This document shows positions 25,178 through 33,408 of a DNA stretch of 64,000 nt, in pieces. This stretch comes from an uncultured Christensenella sp. Lineage in GTDB: Bacteria > Bacillota > Clostridia > Christensenellales > Borkfalkiaceae. Below the pieces are notes generated by a model. The model made no database searches, was not told where the DNA came from, and saw only the letters and a program-made list of their open reading frames with translations. Made by a program: the position numbers and the translations under genes. Where the stretch lies: assembly GCA_910586245.1 (NCBI GenBank), contig CAJUFY010000001.1, forward strand, positions 310,001 through 374,000, read 5' to 3'. Every line of letters starts with the position of its first letter. The stretch's first letter is position 1.

Positions 25178-28100
25178 GCGATTCTCTCCTTTCTGTCGCA
25201 AATTGCATAACGTTTTTCGTCGGCGAACGGAACGCTGATTTCACTGCGATTCGCCGTTTCTACGTTTTCTTCCGTGCGTTCCGCTCGTTCGGGTTCGGTT
25301 TGAACGGTTTCCGATTCGGGTTCGGGAAGTTCTTCCGTTCGTTCGGGTTCGGGCTCCGTGACGGCGGAAACCGCCTGAACGGCGTACCGCTGCGGCGCAA
25401 CCTGCTTTGCGGCGGGCTGCTTGATGCTCAACCCTTCGTAAATATCGCGGGAGCCCAGCGTGTAAGCGTTCAACTGAGATTTATCGAGACCCGTAATTTT
25501 ACCGTCGTCGTTGATATCGCCCGATAACAACCGTTCGTTTGTCAGAAGATTCGTTCCTAACGTATGCGCGTTGAGTTGCGCCTTATCCAGACCCGTAATC
25601 TTTCCGTCGCCGTTGACGTCGCCGAGAACGGAAAGCGTAAGCATGTTCACGAGTTCCGTGCCGTTCATAAGGCGCAGGCTCATGCCCGTTGCGAGCGCGG
25701 TGGAAAGATCGGTAATCGGATTGCCGTTCGCATCGTATGCGGTGATGTCCTGCGCGTTTGCAAACTGCGCGAGCAGATCCGCGAGGGTATCGCCGAGCGC
25801 AAGACGGGTAATGAACAGCGGCTTCTGCGCGTCGTACACGTATTCGCCGATGTTGGTTTCTTCGGTAAAGTCGCCGTACTGGAATTTGTACGGGTGGTTT
25901 GCCTGCGCCGAATCGGTGAGCTGGAACTGCCCCGCGTTTTCGGGTCTGGGCGTAATGGTTACGGTTACCGTCACGGGGGAGGTATCCGGTTTGGGCGCGT
26001 CCTCGGGCTCCCATGCGGAAGCCGCGCCGCGCTTAAAGCCGACTCTGATATGATACGTTCCCACTTCCGTGCCCTTGAGCTCGCCGCCCAGAACCTGCAT
26101 TTTTTCGGAAACGAACCAGTCGCCGAGTTCGAAAATAATTTCTTTGCCCGTGTACTGATAGGTGAGCGTAAGCTCTTCGTCCGTCGGTTTGCGGAAGAAG
26201 TTTTCGGGCGGGGACGCCAACGGATCGGTATCCGTTTTAAAGCCGTAGGGCGCGGTGTCGGGCGCCGTTACGCCGTCGTAGCGTACCTGTACGTTGCCCC
26301 TATATTCCTCTTTCACCCGCAGCGCGATCGTGTAGATCGTATCGTACTCGAGAATGGTGTTCACGGGCAGTTCTTCGCCCGTTTCCGTTTTGACGATCAC
26401 GTAATCGAAGTATTTTTCGATCAGATCGATCTCGTCTGCATCCAGTTCCGGTCTGCCGTTTTCCTCGGCGTCGATCCAGCCGTTGATATCCAGAACGAGG
26501 CAATCGATCTGGAAGATGATCAGGTACGAACCGCGCGTGTTGTTCGACCACTTCACGTTATCCGCTTCGCCGCCGTTGTTTTTGTTCATGCCGGGCTTGA
26601 AGGCAATCTGAATTTTGTACCTGCCCATATTCAGGAATTTCCACGTGCCGTCCGTCGGTTGGATTTCCTCTTCGGTGTCGTCGTCTAACACCTTGATGTC
26701 GAAGTACTGCGCGAAGTCGTCGGGCAACAGCGTGATTTCCGAAAAATCGAATCCCTCGTCGCGGAAGGTCTGCGTCTGCTTGGGTTCCGCCCTGTCTACC
26801 AGTTTGGTTTTGATCTCCCATACGAGCCGCGATTCGAGCCCGCTGCCGAACACGAGTTCGCCCCAGTTGCCGCGGTTGGGGTGGTCTTCCTTGATCGCAA
26901 AGCTCGTTACGTGCGAACCCGCGTTGGAGTATTCCGCCGTATCGCCGCTGTATTCGATCAGCTCTTCGATCCCTTCGGGCAAGCCGCTGAGGAACGCGGA
27001 ATATTTTACGGCAACGCCGTCGATAATCTTAAACGTAAACGGGCTATCGGTATTGTAGTTCCAGGTCACGCCGGAAAGATCGGGCGTGTACGGGGTGATC
27101 ACCCACGTAAAGTCGAGATCGTCGGGAACGTTGTAGTTCAGCTCGTCGCGCACCTCGAAGGTAACGACGACGTTGTAACTGCCCGCGTTCGCGCCGATGC
27201 GGTTATCTTCCGTTTCGGCGGTGTAATTGATGGTGAGTCCGTCGATTTCGTCCCCCACCAGTTCCAGCGTATGCGATACGCCGTACGCGTAAACGTACGC
27301 TTCCGTATATTCCGCGTTGCCGTTTTCGGTATCCACCCATTTGAGCGAAGAAACGTCGTACGAGGCTTTTTCGATCACGTAATCGAATTCGCACTGCCCC
27401 GAAATGGCGTATTCGTCCGTGCGCTTGTTGTCGAGCGCGATGATCACTTTGTATTCGCCTGCGTTGGTGGGGATTCCGTTCACGGGCGAACCGTCCTTCA
27501 TGGTGTACGTCACCGTGAAGTCGTCGAGCGTCAGATTGCCGCCCTGGAAGTCGATTTCCGCGGGCTGCGGCTGTTTGTTGTAAACCGTTTTGTCCTTCAC
27601 GAGCCCCACGCGCACGGGCGTCTTGTTGTCGCCCGTCGTGAACGACTGGAAGGATCCCGTTCCGCTCACGTCCTGCCCGCCTTCGATCAGCACGCAGTTC
27701 GTTTCGTTATACGCCGTACCGCTCGCGCCCGCGGGCTTGAGCTTCGCGCACACCCAGTACGTTTGCGTTTGCGTCTGGCTGCATTCCGCAAAGATTTCGT
27801 CCAGCGTCATTTCGGTATCCTGCGCGGCGTTGTAATAGGTGTAAACGATCGCGCCCGCCGAATTATCGGAAACGCAGGGAACGAAGATCACCGTTCCGCC
27901 GTCGTCCGACTGTTCCACGTTCTGCCAGGTCACCACGATGCGCTTTTTCACGATCTCCCACTCGTGTTTGAGTTCGGGCGTGTTCAAAATCTGCGTCGAG
28001 GTCGGGATGTTGTAGTTCGCCGCAACCGTTTGGTTGGATACGGTTACGCCGCTCACGCGCGTCGTGTACGTGCCCACGTTCGTGCTCGGGGAAGCGTGAA

Positions 28101-30906
28101 TGTACACGGGGATGAGGAAGGAAGGGAAGCCCGACTTCACCGTAACCTGTTGGTTCACGGCGTTGAATTCCAGTTCGGAAGCGCTCCACTCCACCTGCGA
28201 AAAGTCTACGTTTGCTTTGTCTACTTTTACGTAGATCGTAAATTCTTTGTACTGCTGCGGAAGCGGCTTGCCGAACTCGTCGTTGAACGCAAACCCTTCT
28301 TCGAAGGGGACGAGCCGCACCGTAACGGCAACCGCGCCGTCCGTCGCGTTCGTCTGCGTACCGTTCGTGTAGCCGTTCGTGCCGTATTTGGCGTCGATCT
28401 TCACGCCCGCTTCTTCCAGCCCGCTCGTGTTCAGCGCGAATACGAACGCGCTGCCGTTGTAGGTCACTGTAAAGGGCGAGGAAGCCGAACCGCCCGCGCC
28501 GCCCGCAATCGGCGTAGGCGCGCCGTTGTTCTGCGAATATTGCCAGTTCACGCTGTCGATCACGATGTTCTTCGCGCTCACCGTAAATTCCTGTTTGGCT
28601 TCGCCGCCGTCCAGCGTATAGCTCTTGTTGTCGGCAGCCTTCGCGTCGTCCAGCGTGGCGACGAGGTAGTACGTGCCGGGATTGAGCAGCGAAGCGTCGA
28701 GCGTGCCGTTCGGGACGTTGATCTTCGTTTCCGGCGTTTCCGCGTTGTAATACGCGAGCGAAAGCGTTACCGTATCGCCCGAGAACGCGTTCGAAGGCTC
28801 TGCGCCAAAGGAAACGTTCGCGCCCGCCTGCAACAGGAATCCGCCCCCTGCCGCCGTGCTCGTGAAGTCTACGAGCAGCGTTTTACGCGTGACCGTAACG
28901 GTAAACGTTCTGTCGGCGATAATTTCTTCGGCAAAGTTCCCGCTGTCCCAGCAGTACTCCGTCGTATTCTTTAACGTTGCAGTCACCTGATAGCTGCCCG
29001 CGGCTTTTACCGAAAGCTTCCAGCCTTCCGCATCGCTCCCTTTGAGCGTCATGCCCGCAGGCAACGTGAGCGTTGCAAGATCGGGCCAGTCGGCGGAATA
29101 GCCCGACAGCGCGAATTCGATCTCGCTGCCCGTGTACGGCTTTTGCGCGTCCGCCGCGGCGGGTATGGATACCCTGCCGCGGTTGATCTGCACGGTGCAG
29201 GTCATGTTCGCCGCGTCCTTGATTTTATAGTTGCCGTTGTATTCCGTTTTGTCCGATTCCGACTTCACGAACACCGCCTGCGCGGTGTACGTGCCCCGCT
29301 TGTTCGGGATTTCGTCGATCTGGTTGATCACGGCGCCGCTCGCCGCGGTGCCCGTGAATTTGGTCGCGAGCACGGGTTTTTCGCCGCAGATTTCGCTTTC
29401 GTCGACGAATTTGGGCGCGACAAAGACCCCCGTACTCGCGTTATACGAGGGTTTTGTTACCGTAATTTCTTTCGGATTGATGATAAATTTAAACCAGCGG
29501 ATTCTGTCCGTTTCCGCATGCGAAGAATCCGAAGTGTCGGGATCCCCCTTGAACTTCGGTTTTCTGCGTTCTTTTGCGGCGGCGATTTCGTCTGTCGTCC
29601 AGCCCTGTTCGGCGCCCTGCTGTTCTACCAGCTTGTTCGTATCGTCGAACCAGTTTTGCTGGAGCTCTACGCTCACCCAGTATTCGCCCGCGTTCTTCAT
29701 TTCGGCGGACGTCGTAATTTTAATATAGTTGGAGGTATGCTCGTACCACTTCGCTTTGTACCAGCTTGCCGACTTCGGATTCGCGTCGTACGCGCTCTTC
29801 AGCGTTTGCACGTCGCCGTTGTACGTCGTCGTTACGTTTTCGGGATCGAGCAGGGTCGTGCCCGCCGCGCCCAGCGCGGCAGAGCTCAGATTGAAATGAA
29901 GCGCGGGCCGGACGCCGTAGGTACTAGTAACAGTGCTGCCGTCATACGCGCCCGAGGTCTGCAATAAGTAAGCGCGGTTGAAATAGTTATAGTAACCGGA
30001 ACGCAGCCAGGAATATGTCTGTGCGTTGTGTTGAAGCTGTTCAGTACTTAACTTCCAGATAGAGGACTCGCCGTTAATATAGTTGGTCATGCCCGTTTCG
30101 GTTGCGGAAGGCAGCCAGATATAGTCCTCGCCCCAGGCGTCGTAACGCACGCCGCCGATTACTTCGTCCGACTTGTAACCCGAGCCGTGTTTCGTGTGCC
30201 AGCCGCCCGTTTGCGTATCCAACGCGTCGTTGGGCAAGTGGTATTCGCCGCCGATCGGAGTCGTTCTGCCCCGCTGCGTTTCGTTATGCTGATAGTTGAT
30301 ATATTTGGGTTGCACCAAAAACTGGCTTGCGAAGCCGTCCTCTTCCGTCGTATTGAAAAGGCTCCAGTTCGCATGCGTCAGAAGGTGGTTTCTTATCGTA
30401 CTGCGGCTGTAAATGTTGTTGCCGCGCGTATCGGTGTTACTCGTATAATACTGCGAAGTGCCCAGATCGTTGGCAAGGTACAGCGTTAAAATAACGTTGT
30501 CCTCTTCGCCCTCGATATCCGCAAGGGTCAGCGAAGCCGCCATCCACTCCTTCCCGTCCAGTTTTACGACGAGGCCGTTGTTCGTGCCGACTTTTTTGTT
30601 AATCGCAGAAGCAGGGACGACGTAGCTGTCCGTCTGCGCGTCCTTCATGGTCTTGATATATTCTACGGGATCTTCGTCGCCGAACAGTTTATCGACGAGA
30701 TCGTCCATAACCTCGCTGTTGAATTCGCCTGCGTCGGCGTCCCACAGCTCCGCCCCGCCGCCCGCGGACACTGCGCCCGTCGTCGAGTTAAGCGCGCCCG
30801 CAGAATACGGCGCCGAAAAACCGACCGCCGAAACCGCAAGCGAAAGCGATAAAAATGCCGCCGCCGAAAGCATAGTTACGGATAATTTACGTTTCTTATT
30901 CTTCAT
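25174..30906 (-). CDS. Giant secreted DGR target protein with variable domain and C-terminal dockerin
   Basis: The 1910-residue protein has a signal peptide (about 1-37). Residues about 80-345 form a DUF6273-like domain, with the segment YSWLRSGYYNYFNRAY and the ending GVRPALHFNLSS that is typical of this C-type-lectin-like family. The diversity-generating variable repeat covers codons 298-336. Many Ig/MBG-like beta domains follow (about 350-1750). A type-I dockerin with two calcium-loop repeats (GDVNGDGKITGLDKAQLN and GDINDDGKITGLDKSQLN) spans about 1760-1823. The end (1824-1910) is a Pro/Glu-rich tail. There is no membrane anchor, so surface retention probably depends on dockerin binding to the cohesin-like protein of the next, ATGA-coupled gene. 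The function is probably recognition of varied ligands; the ligand is unknown. Confidence 0.85.
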   Translation of the reverse strand: MKNKKRKLSVTMLSAAAFLSLSLAVSAVGFSAPYSAGALNSTTGAVSAGGGAELWDADAGEFNSEVMDDLVDKLFGDEDPVEYIKTMKDAQTDSYVVPASAINKKVGTNNGLVVKLDGKEWMAASLTLADIEGEEDNVILTLYLANDLGTSQYYTSNTDTRGNNIYSRSTIRNHLLTHANWSLFNTTEEDGFASQFLVQPKYINYQHNETQRGRTTPIGGEYHLPNDALDTQTGGWHTKHGSGYKSDEVIGGVRYDAWGEDYIWLPSATETGMTNYINGESSIWKLSTEQLQHNAQTYSWLRSGYYNYFNRAYLLQTSGAYDGSTVTSTYGVRPALHFNLSSAALGAAGTTLLDPENVTTTYNGDVQTLKSAYDANPKSASWYKAKWYEHTSNYIKITTSAEMKNAGEYWVSVELQQNWFDDTNKLVEQQGAEQGWTTDEIAAAKERRKPKFKGDPDTSDSSHAETDRIRWFKFIINPKEITVTKPSYNASTGVFVAPKFVDESEICGEKPVLATKFTGTAASGAVINQIDEIPNKRGTYTAQAVFVKSESDKTEYNGNYKIKDAANMTCTVQINRGRVSIPAAADAQKPYTGSEIEFALSGYSADWPDLATLTLPAGMTLKGSDAEGWKLSVKAAGSYQVTATLKNTTEYCWDSGNFAEEIIADRTFTVTVTRKTLLVDFTSTAAGGGFLLQAGANVSFGAEPSNAFSGDTVTLSLAYYNAETPETKINVPNGTLDASLLNPGTYYLVATLDDAKAADNKSYTLDGGEAKQEFTVSAKNIVIDSVNWQYSQNNGAPTPIAGGAGGSASSPFTVTYNGSAFVFALNTSGLEEAGVKIDAKYGTNGYTNGTQTNATDGAVAVTVRLVPFEEGFAFNDEFGKPLPQQYKEFTIYVKVDKANVDFSQVEWSASELEFNAVNQQVTVKSGFPSFLIPVYIHASPSTNVGTYTTRVSGVTVSNQTVAANYNIPTSTQILNTPELKHEWEIVKKRIVVTWQNVEQSDDGGTVIFVPCVSDNSAGAIVYTYYNAAQDTEMTLDEIFAECSQTQTQTYWVCAKLKPAGASGTAYNETNCVLIEGGQDVSGTGSFQSFTTGDNKTPVRVGLVKDKTVYNKQPQPAEIDFQGGNLTLDDFTVTYTMKDGSPVNGIPTNAGEYKVIIALDNKRTDEYAISGQCEFDYVIEKASYDVSSLKWVDTENGNAEYTEAYVYAYGVSHTLELVGDEIDGLTINYTAETEDNRIGANAGSYNVVVTFEVRDELNYNVPDDLDFTWVITPYTPDLSGVTWNYNTDSPFTFKIIDGVAVKYSAFLSGLPEGIEELIEYSGDTAEYSNAGSHVTSFAIKEDHPNRGNWGELVFGSGLESRLVWEIKTKLVDRAEPKQTQTFRDEGFDFSEITLLPDDFAQYFDIKVLDDDTEEEIQPTDGTWKFLNMGRYKIQIAFKPGMNKNNGGEADNVKWSNNTRGSYLIIFQIDCLVLDINGWIDAEENGRPELDADEIDLIEKYFDYVIVKTETGEELPVNTILEYDTIYTIALRVKEEYRGNVQVRYDGVTAPDTAPYGFKTDTDPLASPPENFFRKPTDEELTLTYQYTGKEIIFELGDWFVSEKMQVLGGELKGTEVGTYHIRVGFKRGAASAWEPEDAPKPDTSPVTVTVTITPRPENAGQFQLTDSAQANHPYKFQYGDFTEETNIGEYVYDAQKPLFITRLALGDTLADLLAQFANAQDITAYDANGNPITDLSTALATGMSLRLMNGTELVNMLTLSVLGDVNGDGKITGLDKAQLNAHTLGTNLLTNERLLSGDINDDGKITGLDKSQLNAYTLGSRDIYEGLSIKQPAAKQVAPQRYAVQAVSAVTEPEPERTEELPEPESETVQTEPERAERTEENVETANRSEISVPFADEKRYAICDRKERIA
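29864..29880. other. GC-rich hairpin next to the variable repeat
   Basis: GCCGCGC (29864-29870) and GCGCGGC (29874-29880) form a perfect 7-bp stem with a 3-nt loop. It lies 16 nt beyond the 3' end (coding sense) of the variable repeat. Bordetella phage DGR targets have a hairpin in this position that promotes homing. Confidence 0.55.
29897..30015 (-). repeat. DGR variable repeat (VR)
   Basis: This 119-nt segment aligns without gaps to the template repeat at 31499-31617. It differs at 12 positions, and all 12 are adenines in the template on the coding strand (33 adenines in total); the other 86 positions are identical. Ten codons differ: residues 305, 308, 311, 314, 322, 323, 324, 325, 328 and 330. 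The 22 nt at the low-coordinate end (29897-29918) are invariant and GC-rich, as expected of the initiation-of-mutagenic-homing part. Confidence 0.97.
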
Positions 30907-31122
30907 CGCGTGAACTCCTTTCCGTTAAAATTCTCGTCCCCTTCGTTTCCCTGCCGAGGGGTCGTTCGATTCGTTCCGAATATGCGGTAAAAACGCGTTT
31001 TACCGAAGAGAGCACAAAACAGCGAAAGATACTTTCGCTTGATCGAATCGCCTGACTGTGCGCCCCGAAATTGAACGGAGCAGCGCAATCCTCCCTAATA
31101 TTAGAACTATTCTGTGTTCGCT

Positions 31123-31151
31123 ATTATAGTACCAAACTTCGAACAAGTCAA
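31123..31151 (-). promoter_or_regulatory. Promoter of the dockerin/cohesin operon
   Basis: TTGACT (31146-31151) and TATAAT (31123-31128), read on the minus strand, are 17 bp apart. The leader to the ATG at 30906 is about 210 nt. It holds no second gene that I can see. Confidence 0.8.
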
Positions 31152-31256
31152 TGGTTTTTATAAAATTTTGACAAATTTTACCATAATTTTGGCATTTTTT
31201 ATGGCGGAATCGCCTGAAATTTCCCCCGAACGGGAGTTCGCAAAGCCGCGGGCAGC

Positions 31257-31279
31257 AAAAAAGCGCCCTTGCGGGGCGC
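31257..31279 (-). terminator. Terminator of the RT-avd-TR transcript
   Basis: GCGCCC (31263-31268) pairs with GGGCGC (31274-31279), and six T residues follow on the minus strand (31257-31262). It places the 3' end of the template RNA about 240 nt after the TR. Confidence 0.85.
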
Positions 31280-31314
31280 CGAAGACCGTATCAAGCGATT
31301 CGATTGTAAAATAG

Positions 31315-31374
31315 AACCCGACCGCTTAAAAAGCTCATTCCGCAAAAGTTCGACCGTTGCGGAAAGGTCGGGTT
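31315..31374 (-). other. Nested stem-loop in the DGR RNA
   Basis: A 9-bp outer stem (31315-31323/31366-31374) encloses an 8-bp inner stem (TTCCGCAA 31338-31345 with TTGCGGAA 31357-31364). All pairs are Watson-Crick. Confidence 0.7.
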
Positions 31375-31498
31375 GGTTTCGCCTTTGCCGCATCGGGAAA
31401 AGGCAGGACGGGAAGCCCCTTCAAACTCACATCTTCTGTCCGCAGATCGCTTTTCGATGATACGGATACCGGAAACCCCGCCTGAACCGACGGGTGAG

Positions 31499-31617
31499 TG
31501 AAGCGCGGGCCGGACGCCGTTGGTATTAGTAACATTGTTGTTGTTATACGCGCCCGAGGTCTGCAATTAGTAAGCGTTGTTGAAATTGTTATAGTTACCG
31601 GAACGCAGCCAGGAATA
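31499..31617 (-). repeat. DGR template repeat (TR)
   Basis: The 119-nt template is non-coding and rich in AAC and AAT codons at the positions that vary in the target. Read in the VR frame it contains one TAA stop, at the codon matching residue 314, which is TTA in the VR. It sits 89 nt after avd and 1602 bp from the VR. Confidence 0.97.
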
Positions 31618-31706
31618 CAAAAACCAGAAAACTTCCGCCCTACCTGATTATTATATAATATTTTGAAACGAAACGCAAGCGGAAACGTGTGAAAAAAAGC
31701 AATCTT

Positions 31707-32210
31707 TTACGACTGCGCGGACTTTTGTTTGGTGCTGCGCACCCAACCGCCGAGCAGCTTTTTCACCTCGGAAATCTGCCGCGCGATAATCGTCATCTGG
31801 CGGAAGGTGATCGCCTGTTTCTTTTGCGCCGTGTCGGCGTAAAAGTCGAGCAGGTTCAAAGCCGTCATCGCCTTCTTCTGCCAAACGACGCGATCTTCCC
31901 CTCGCTCGTAATTCGCGCGGTACAAATCTTCGATGATTTCCACCGAAGTATCCAACAGGCGGGAAACGATGTTCCATCTGTATTTTACGGGCGATTTTTC
32001 GGTGATTACGAAAATATATTCGCTCAGCTTTTTCGCGTGCGTGAATACCGCCATTTCGCGGTCTCGCGGCGGATCGAATTCCGTGATCCGAAAGGGCTTT
32101 CTGCCCGCCGTCTTTGCTTCGGCGGGTTTTGCTTCCTCCGCGGGCTCCGCCGATTCCCGTTTGATTTCCCCGTCGATTTCCTCGATCAGGCGTTGTTCTT
32201 CGTCGTTCAT
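31707..32210 (-). CDS. avd: DGR accessory variability determinant (Avd-like)
   Basis: The 167-residue protein has an acidic, Ala/Pro-rich N-terminal extension (about 1-45). A four-helix-bundle domain follows (about 50-160), with AVFTHAKKLSEYIFVITEKSP and the WNIVSRLLDTSVEIIEDLYRA helix. Avd proteins form pentamers that bind the reverse transcriptase and template RNA and are needed for mutagenic homing. The ATG overlaps the stop of the RT gene (ATGA), and the TR follows at once. The N-terminal extension is longer than in the Bordetella phage Avd (about 128 residues). Identification rests on context and helical pattern. Confidence 0.85.
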   Translation of the reverse strand: MNDEEQRLIEEIDGEIKRESAEPAEEAKPAEAKTAGRKPFRITEFDPPRDREMAVFTHAKKLSEYIFVITEKSPVKYRWNIVSRLLDTSVEIIEDLYRANYERGEDRVVWQKKAMTALNLLDFYADTAQKKQAITFRQMTIIARQISEVKKLLGGWVRSTKQKSAQS

Positions 32211-33301
32211 TCGTATTCCTCCCGAAACGTAAGTCTGTTTTTCAGTTCCTGTTCGAAGCGGTAACAGTTGCCGCCTTTCAGATGTCCGTGAAACGCCGCC
32301 AGCGACATCTGCACCCGCTCGATCGGGATAATCCCGTCTAAATACGCTTTTTTCACGAGTTTCGCGCGCCAGCGCAGCCGCTTCTTCGTCACCTTTTTGA
32401 CCGTTCGCACCACTTTGCCCGTCGGCGTGATGATAAAGCGGAAACCCAGATAGGTGACGCCGTTTTTGATCGGCACGAGCTGCGTTTTGGAATTAAACGT
32501 AAGCCCCAGCTGCGTAACGGCTTCGGTAATCAGTCGCAACGCTTCTTTTACGTATTCCCTGTCTTCGTGCAGCATCACGAAATCGTCCATATAGCGCGAA
32601 TACGTTTTAAAACGCAGCTGCTCCTTCACGAGCCGATCCACCTTGTTCAGGTAAAACATGCCGAAGATTTGGCTCGTCTGGTTGCCGATCGGGATTCCCC
32701 TGCCCGTAAGATCGCCCTCGCCGTACGGTTCGATGCCGTACTTATCCAAAAACGCCCGCTTGGTATGGTAGCTTTCGATGACTGCTTCCAAAAGTTTTTT
32801 CAGCCGCGCGTCTTCGATTTCGCCGCAAATGATCTCTTTCAATCTGCCGTGCGGAATACTCGGGAAATACTTTAAAATGTCGCACTTCAAAAAGTAGCCG
32901 TTTACGCCGTGCTTTTTCACGTGGTTTTGCAGCATTTTTTCGAACCTGTCGAGCGCAAAGTGCATGCCCTTCCCTTTTTGGCAAGCCGCGTTGTCGATGA
33001 TCGCCCGCTGCGAAAAATAGGGCGTAAGCAGGTTGTCGCACAAAACGTGCTGCACGACGCGGTTGTTGTAGGGCAGCGTCTGGATTTCGCGCGACTTCGG
33101 CACGCGCACCATAAAGCTGCTGTATTTGCTCGGTTTGAATTTTTCCGTCTTTAAATGCAGGTACAAATCCGTAAGATGGTCGAGCGTGATCATCTCGAAC
33201 CGAACGAGCGGTTTTTTATCCCGTTTGGCTCTTCTGCCGCGCAAATGCGCCCGATACAGCGCCTTATAAGTGAACAGTTCTTCATAAGTAATCTTAATCA
33301 T
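32207..33301 (-). CDS. DGR reverse transcriptase
   Basis: The 364-residue protein has reverse-transcriptase motifs in order: YFLKCDILKYFPSIPH (motif A, about 135), GIPIGNQTSQIFGMFYL (motif B, about 200-216) and YSRYMDDFVML (motif C with the catalytic Asp pair, about 238). Motif B has IGNQTSQ instead of the QGxxxSP of other RTs, which is the recognised DGR signature linked to adenine mutagenesis. There is no maturase or endonuclease domain, so it is not a group II intron RT. It copies the TR RNA into mutated cDNA that replaces the VR. It has its own promoter. Confidence 0.95.
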   Translation of the reverse strand: MIKITYEELFTYKALYRAHLRGRRAKRDKKPLVRFEMITLDHLTDLYLHLKTEKFKPSKYSSFMVRVPKSREIQTLPYNNRVVQHVLCDNLLTPYFSQRAIIDNAACQKGKGMHFALDRFEKMLQNHVKKHGVNGYFLKCDILKYFPSIPHGRLKEIICGEIEDARLKKLLEAVIESYHTKRAFLDKYGIEPYGEGDLTGRGIPIGNQTSQIFGMFYLNKVDRLVKEQLRFKTYSRYMDDFVMLHEDREYVKEALRLITEAVTQLGLTFNSKTQLVPIKNGVTYLGFRFIITPTGKVVRTVKKVTKKRLRWRAKLVKKAYLDGIIPIERVQMSLAAFHGHLKGGNCYRFEQELKNRLTFREEYE

Positions 33302-33312
33302 GCGTATCTTTT

Positions 33313-33341
33313 ATTTTATCCTTTTTTGCGCTCCGCGTCAA
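33313..33341 (-). promoter_or_regulatory. Promoter of the DGR operon
   Basis: TTGACG (33336-33341) and TAAAAT (33313-33318), read on the minus strand, are 17 bp apart and lie just upstream of the RT start at 33301. The predicted leader is very short (about 5 nt). Confidence 0.75.
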
Positions 33342-33349
33342 CCGTATGA

Positions 33350-33386
33350 AAAAAAGAGTTCCCGCATCTTGTGCAGAAACTCTCTT
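33350..33386 (-). terminator. Terminator of the GGGtGRT operon
   Basis: AGAGTTTCTGCA and TGCGGGAACTCT form an imperfect stem, followed by seven T residues on the minus strand. It insulates the DGR from the upstream operon. Confidence 0.75.
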
Positions 33387-33408
33387 TTATACTCTATCGG
33401 TTGTGGTT

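Larger units (their letters stand above)
31257..31706 (-). ncRNA. DGR template RNA region (TR plus structured downstream part)
   Basis: The 450 nt between avd and the terminator hold no credible gene. They contain the TR and a structured segment: AACCCGACC (31315-31323) pairs with GGTCGGGTT (31366-31374) around an inner 8-bp stem (31338-31345 with 31357-31364). In the Bordetella phage DGR, structured RNA downstream of the TR is needed to prime and guide mutagenic cDNA synthesis, and this segment is in the matching place. Its exact ends are unknown. Confidence 0.65.

Noticed and set aside
26881..28974. Plus-strand open frame of 697 codons opposite the dockerin protein gene
   Set aside because: Same codon-bias shadow effect; no promoter or domain.
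31138..31143. TTCGAA in the dockerin operon promoter as a LacI-type operator
   Set aside because: Only the central six bases match the palindrome ACTTTCGAAAGT; the flanks differ.
31291..31566. Short minus-strand frame resembling the target protein (MQTSGAYNNNN)
   Set aside because: This is the template repeat read as protein. It has no ribosome-binding site, and the TR is a non-coding template with an in-frame stop.
32207..33301. RT as a group II intron or retron enzyme
   Set aside because: There is no maturase or endonuclease domain and no msr/msd. The IGNQTSQ motif, the Avd gene and the TR/VR pair show a DGR.
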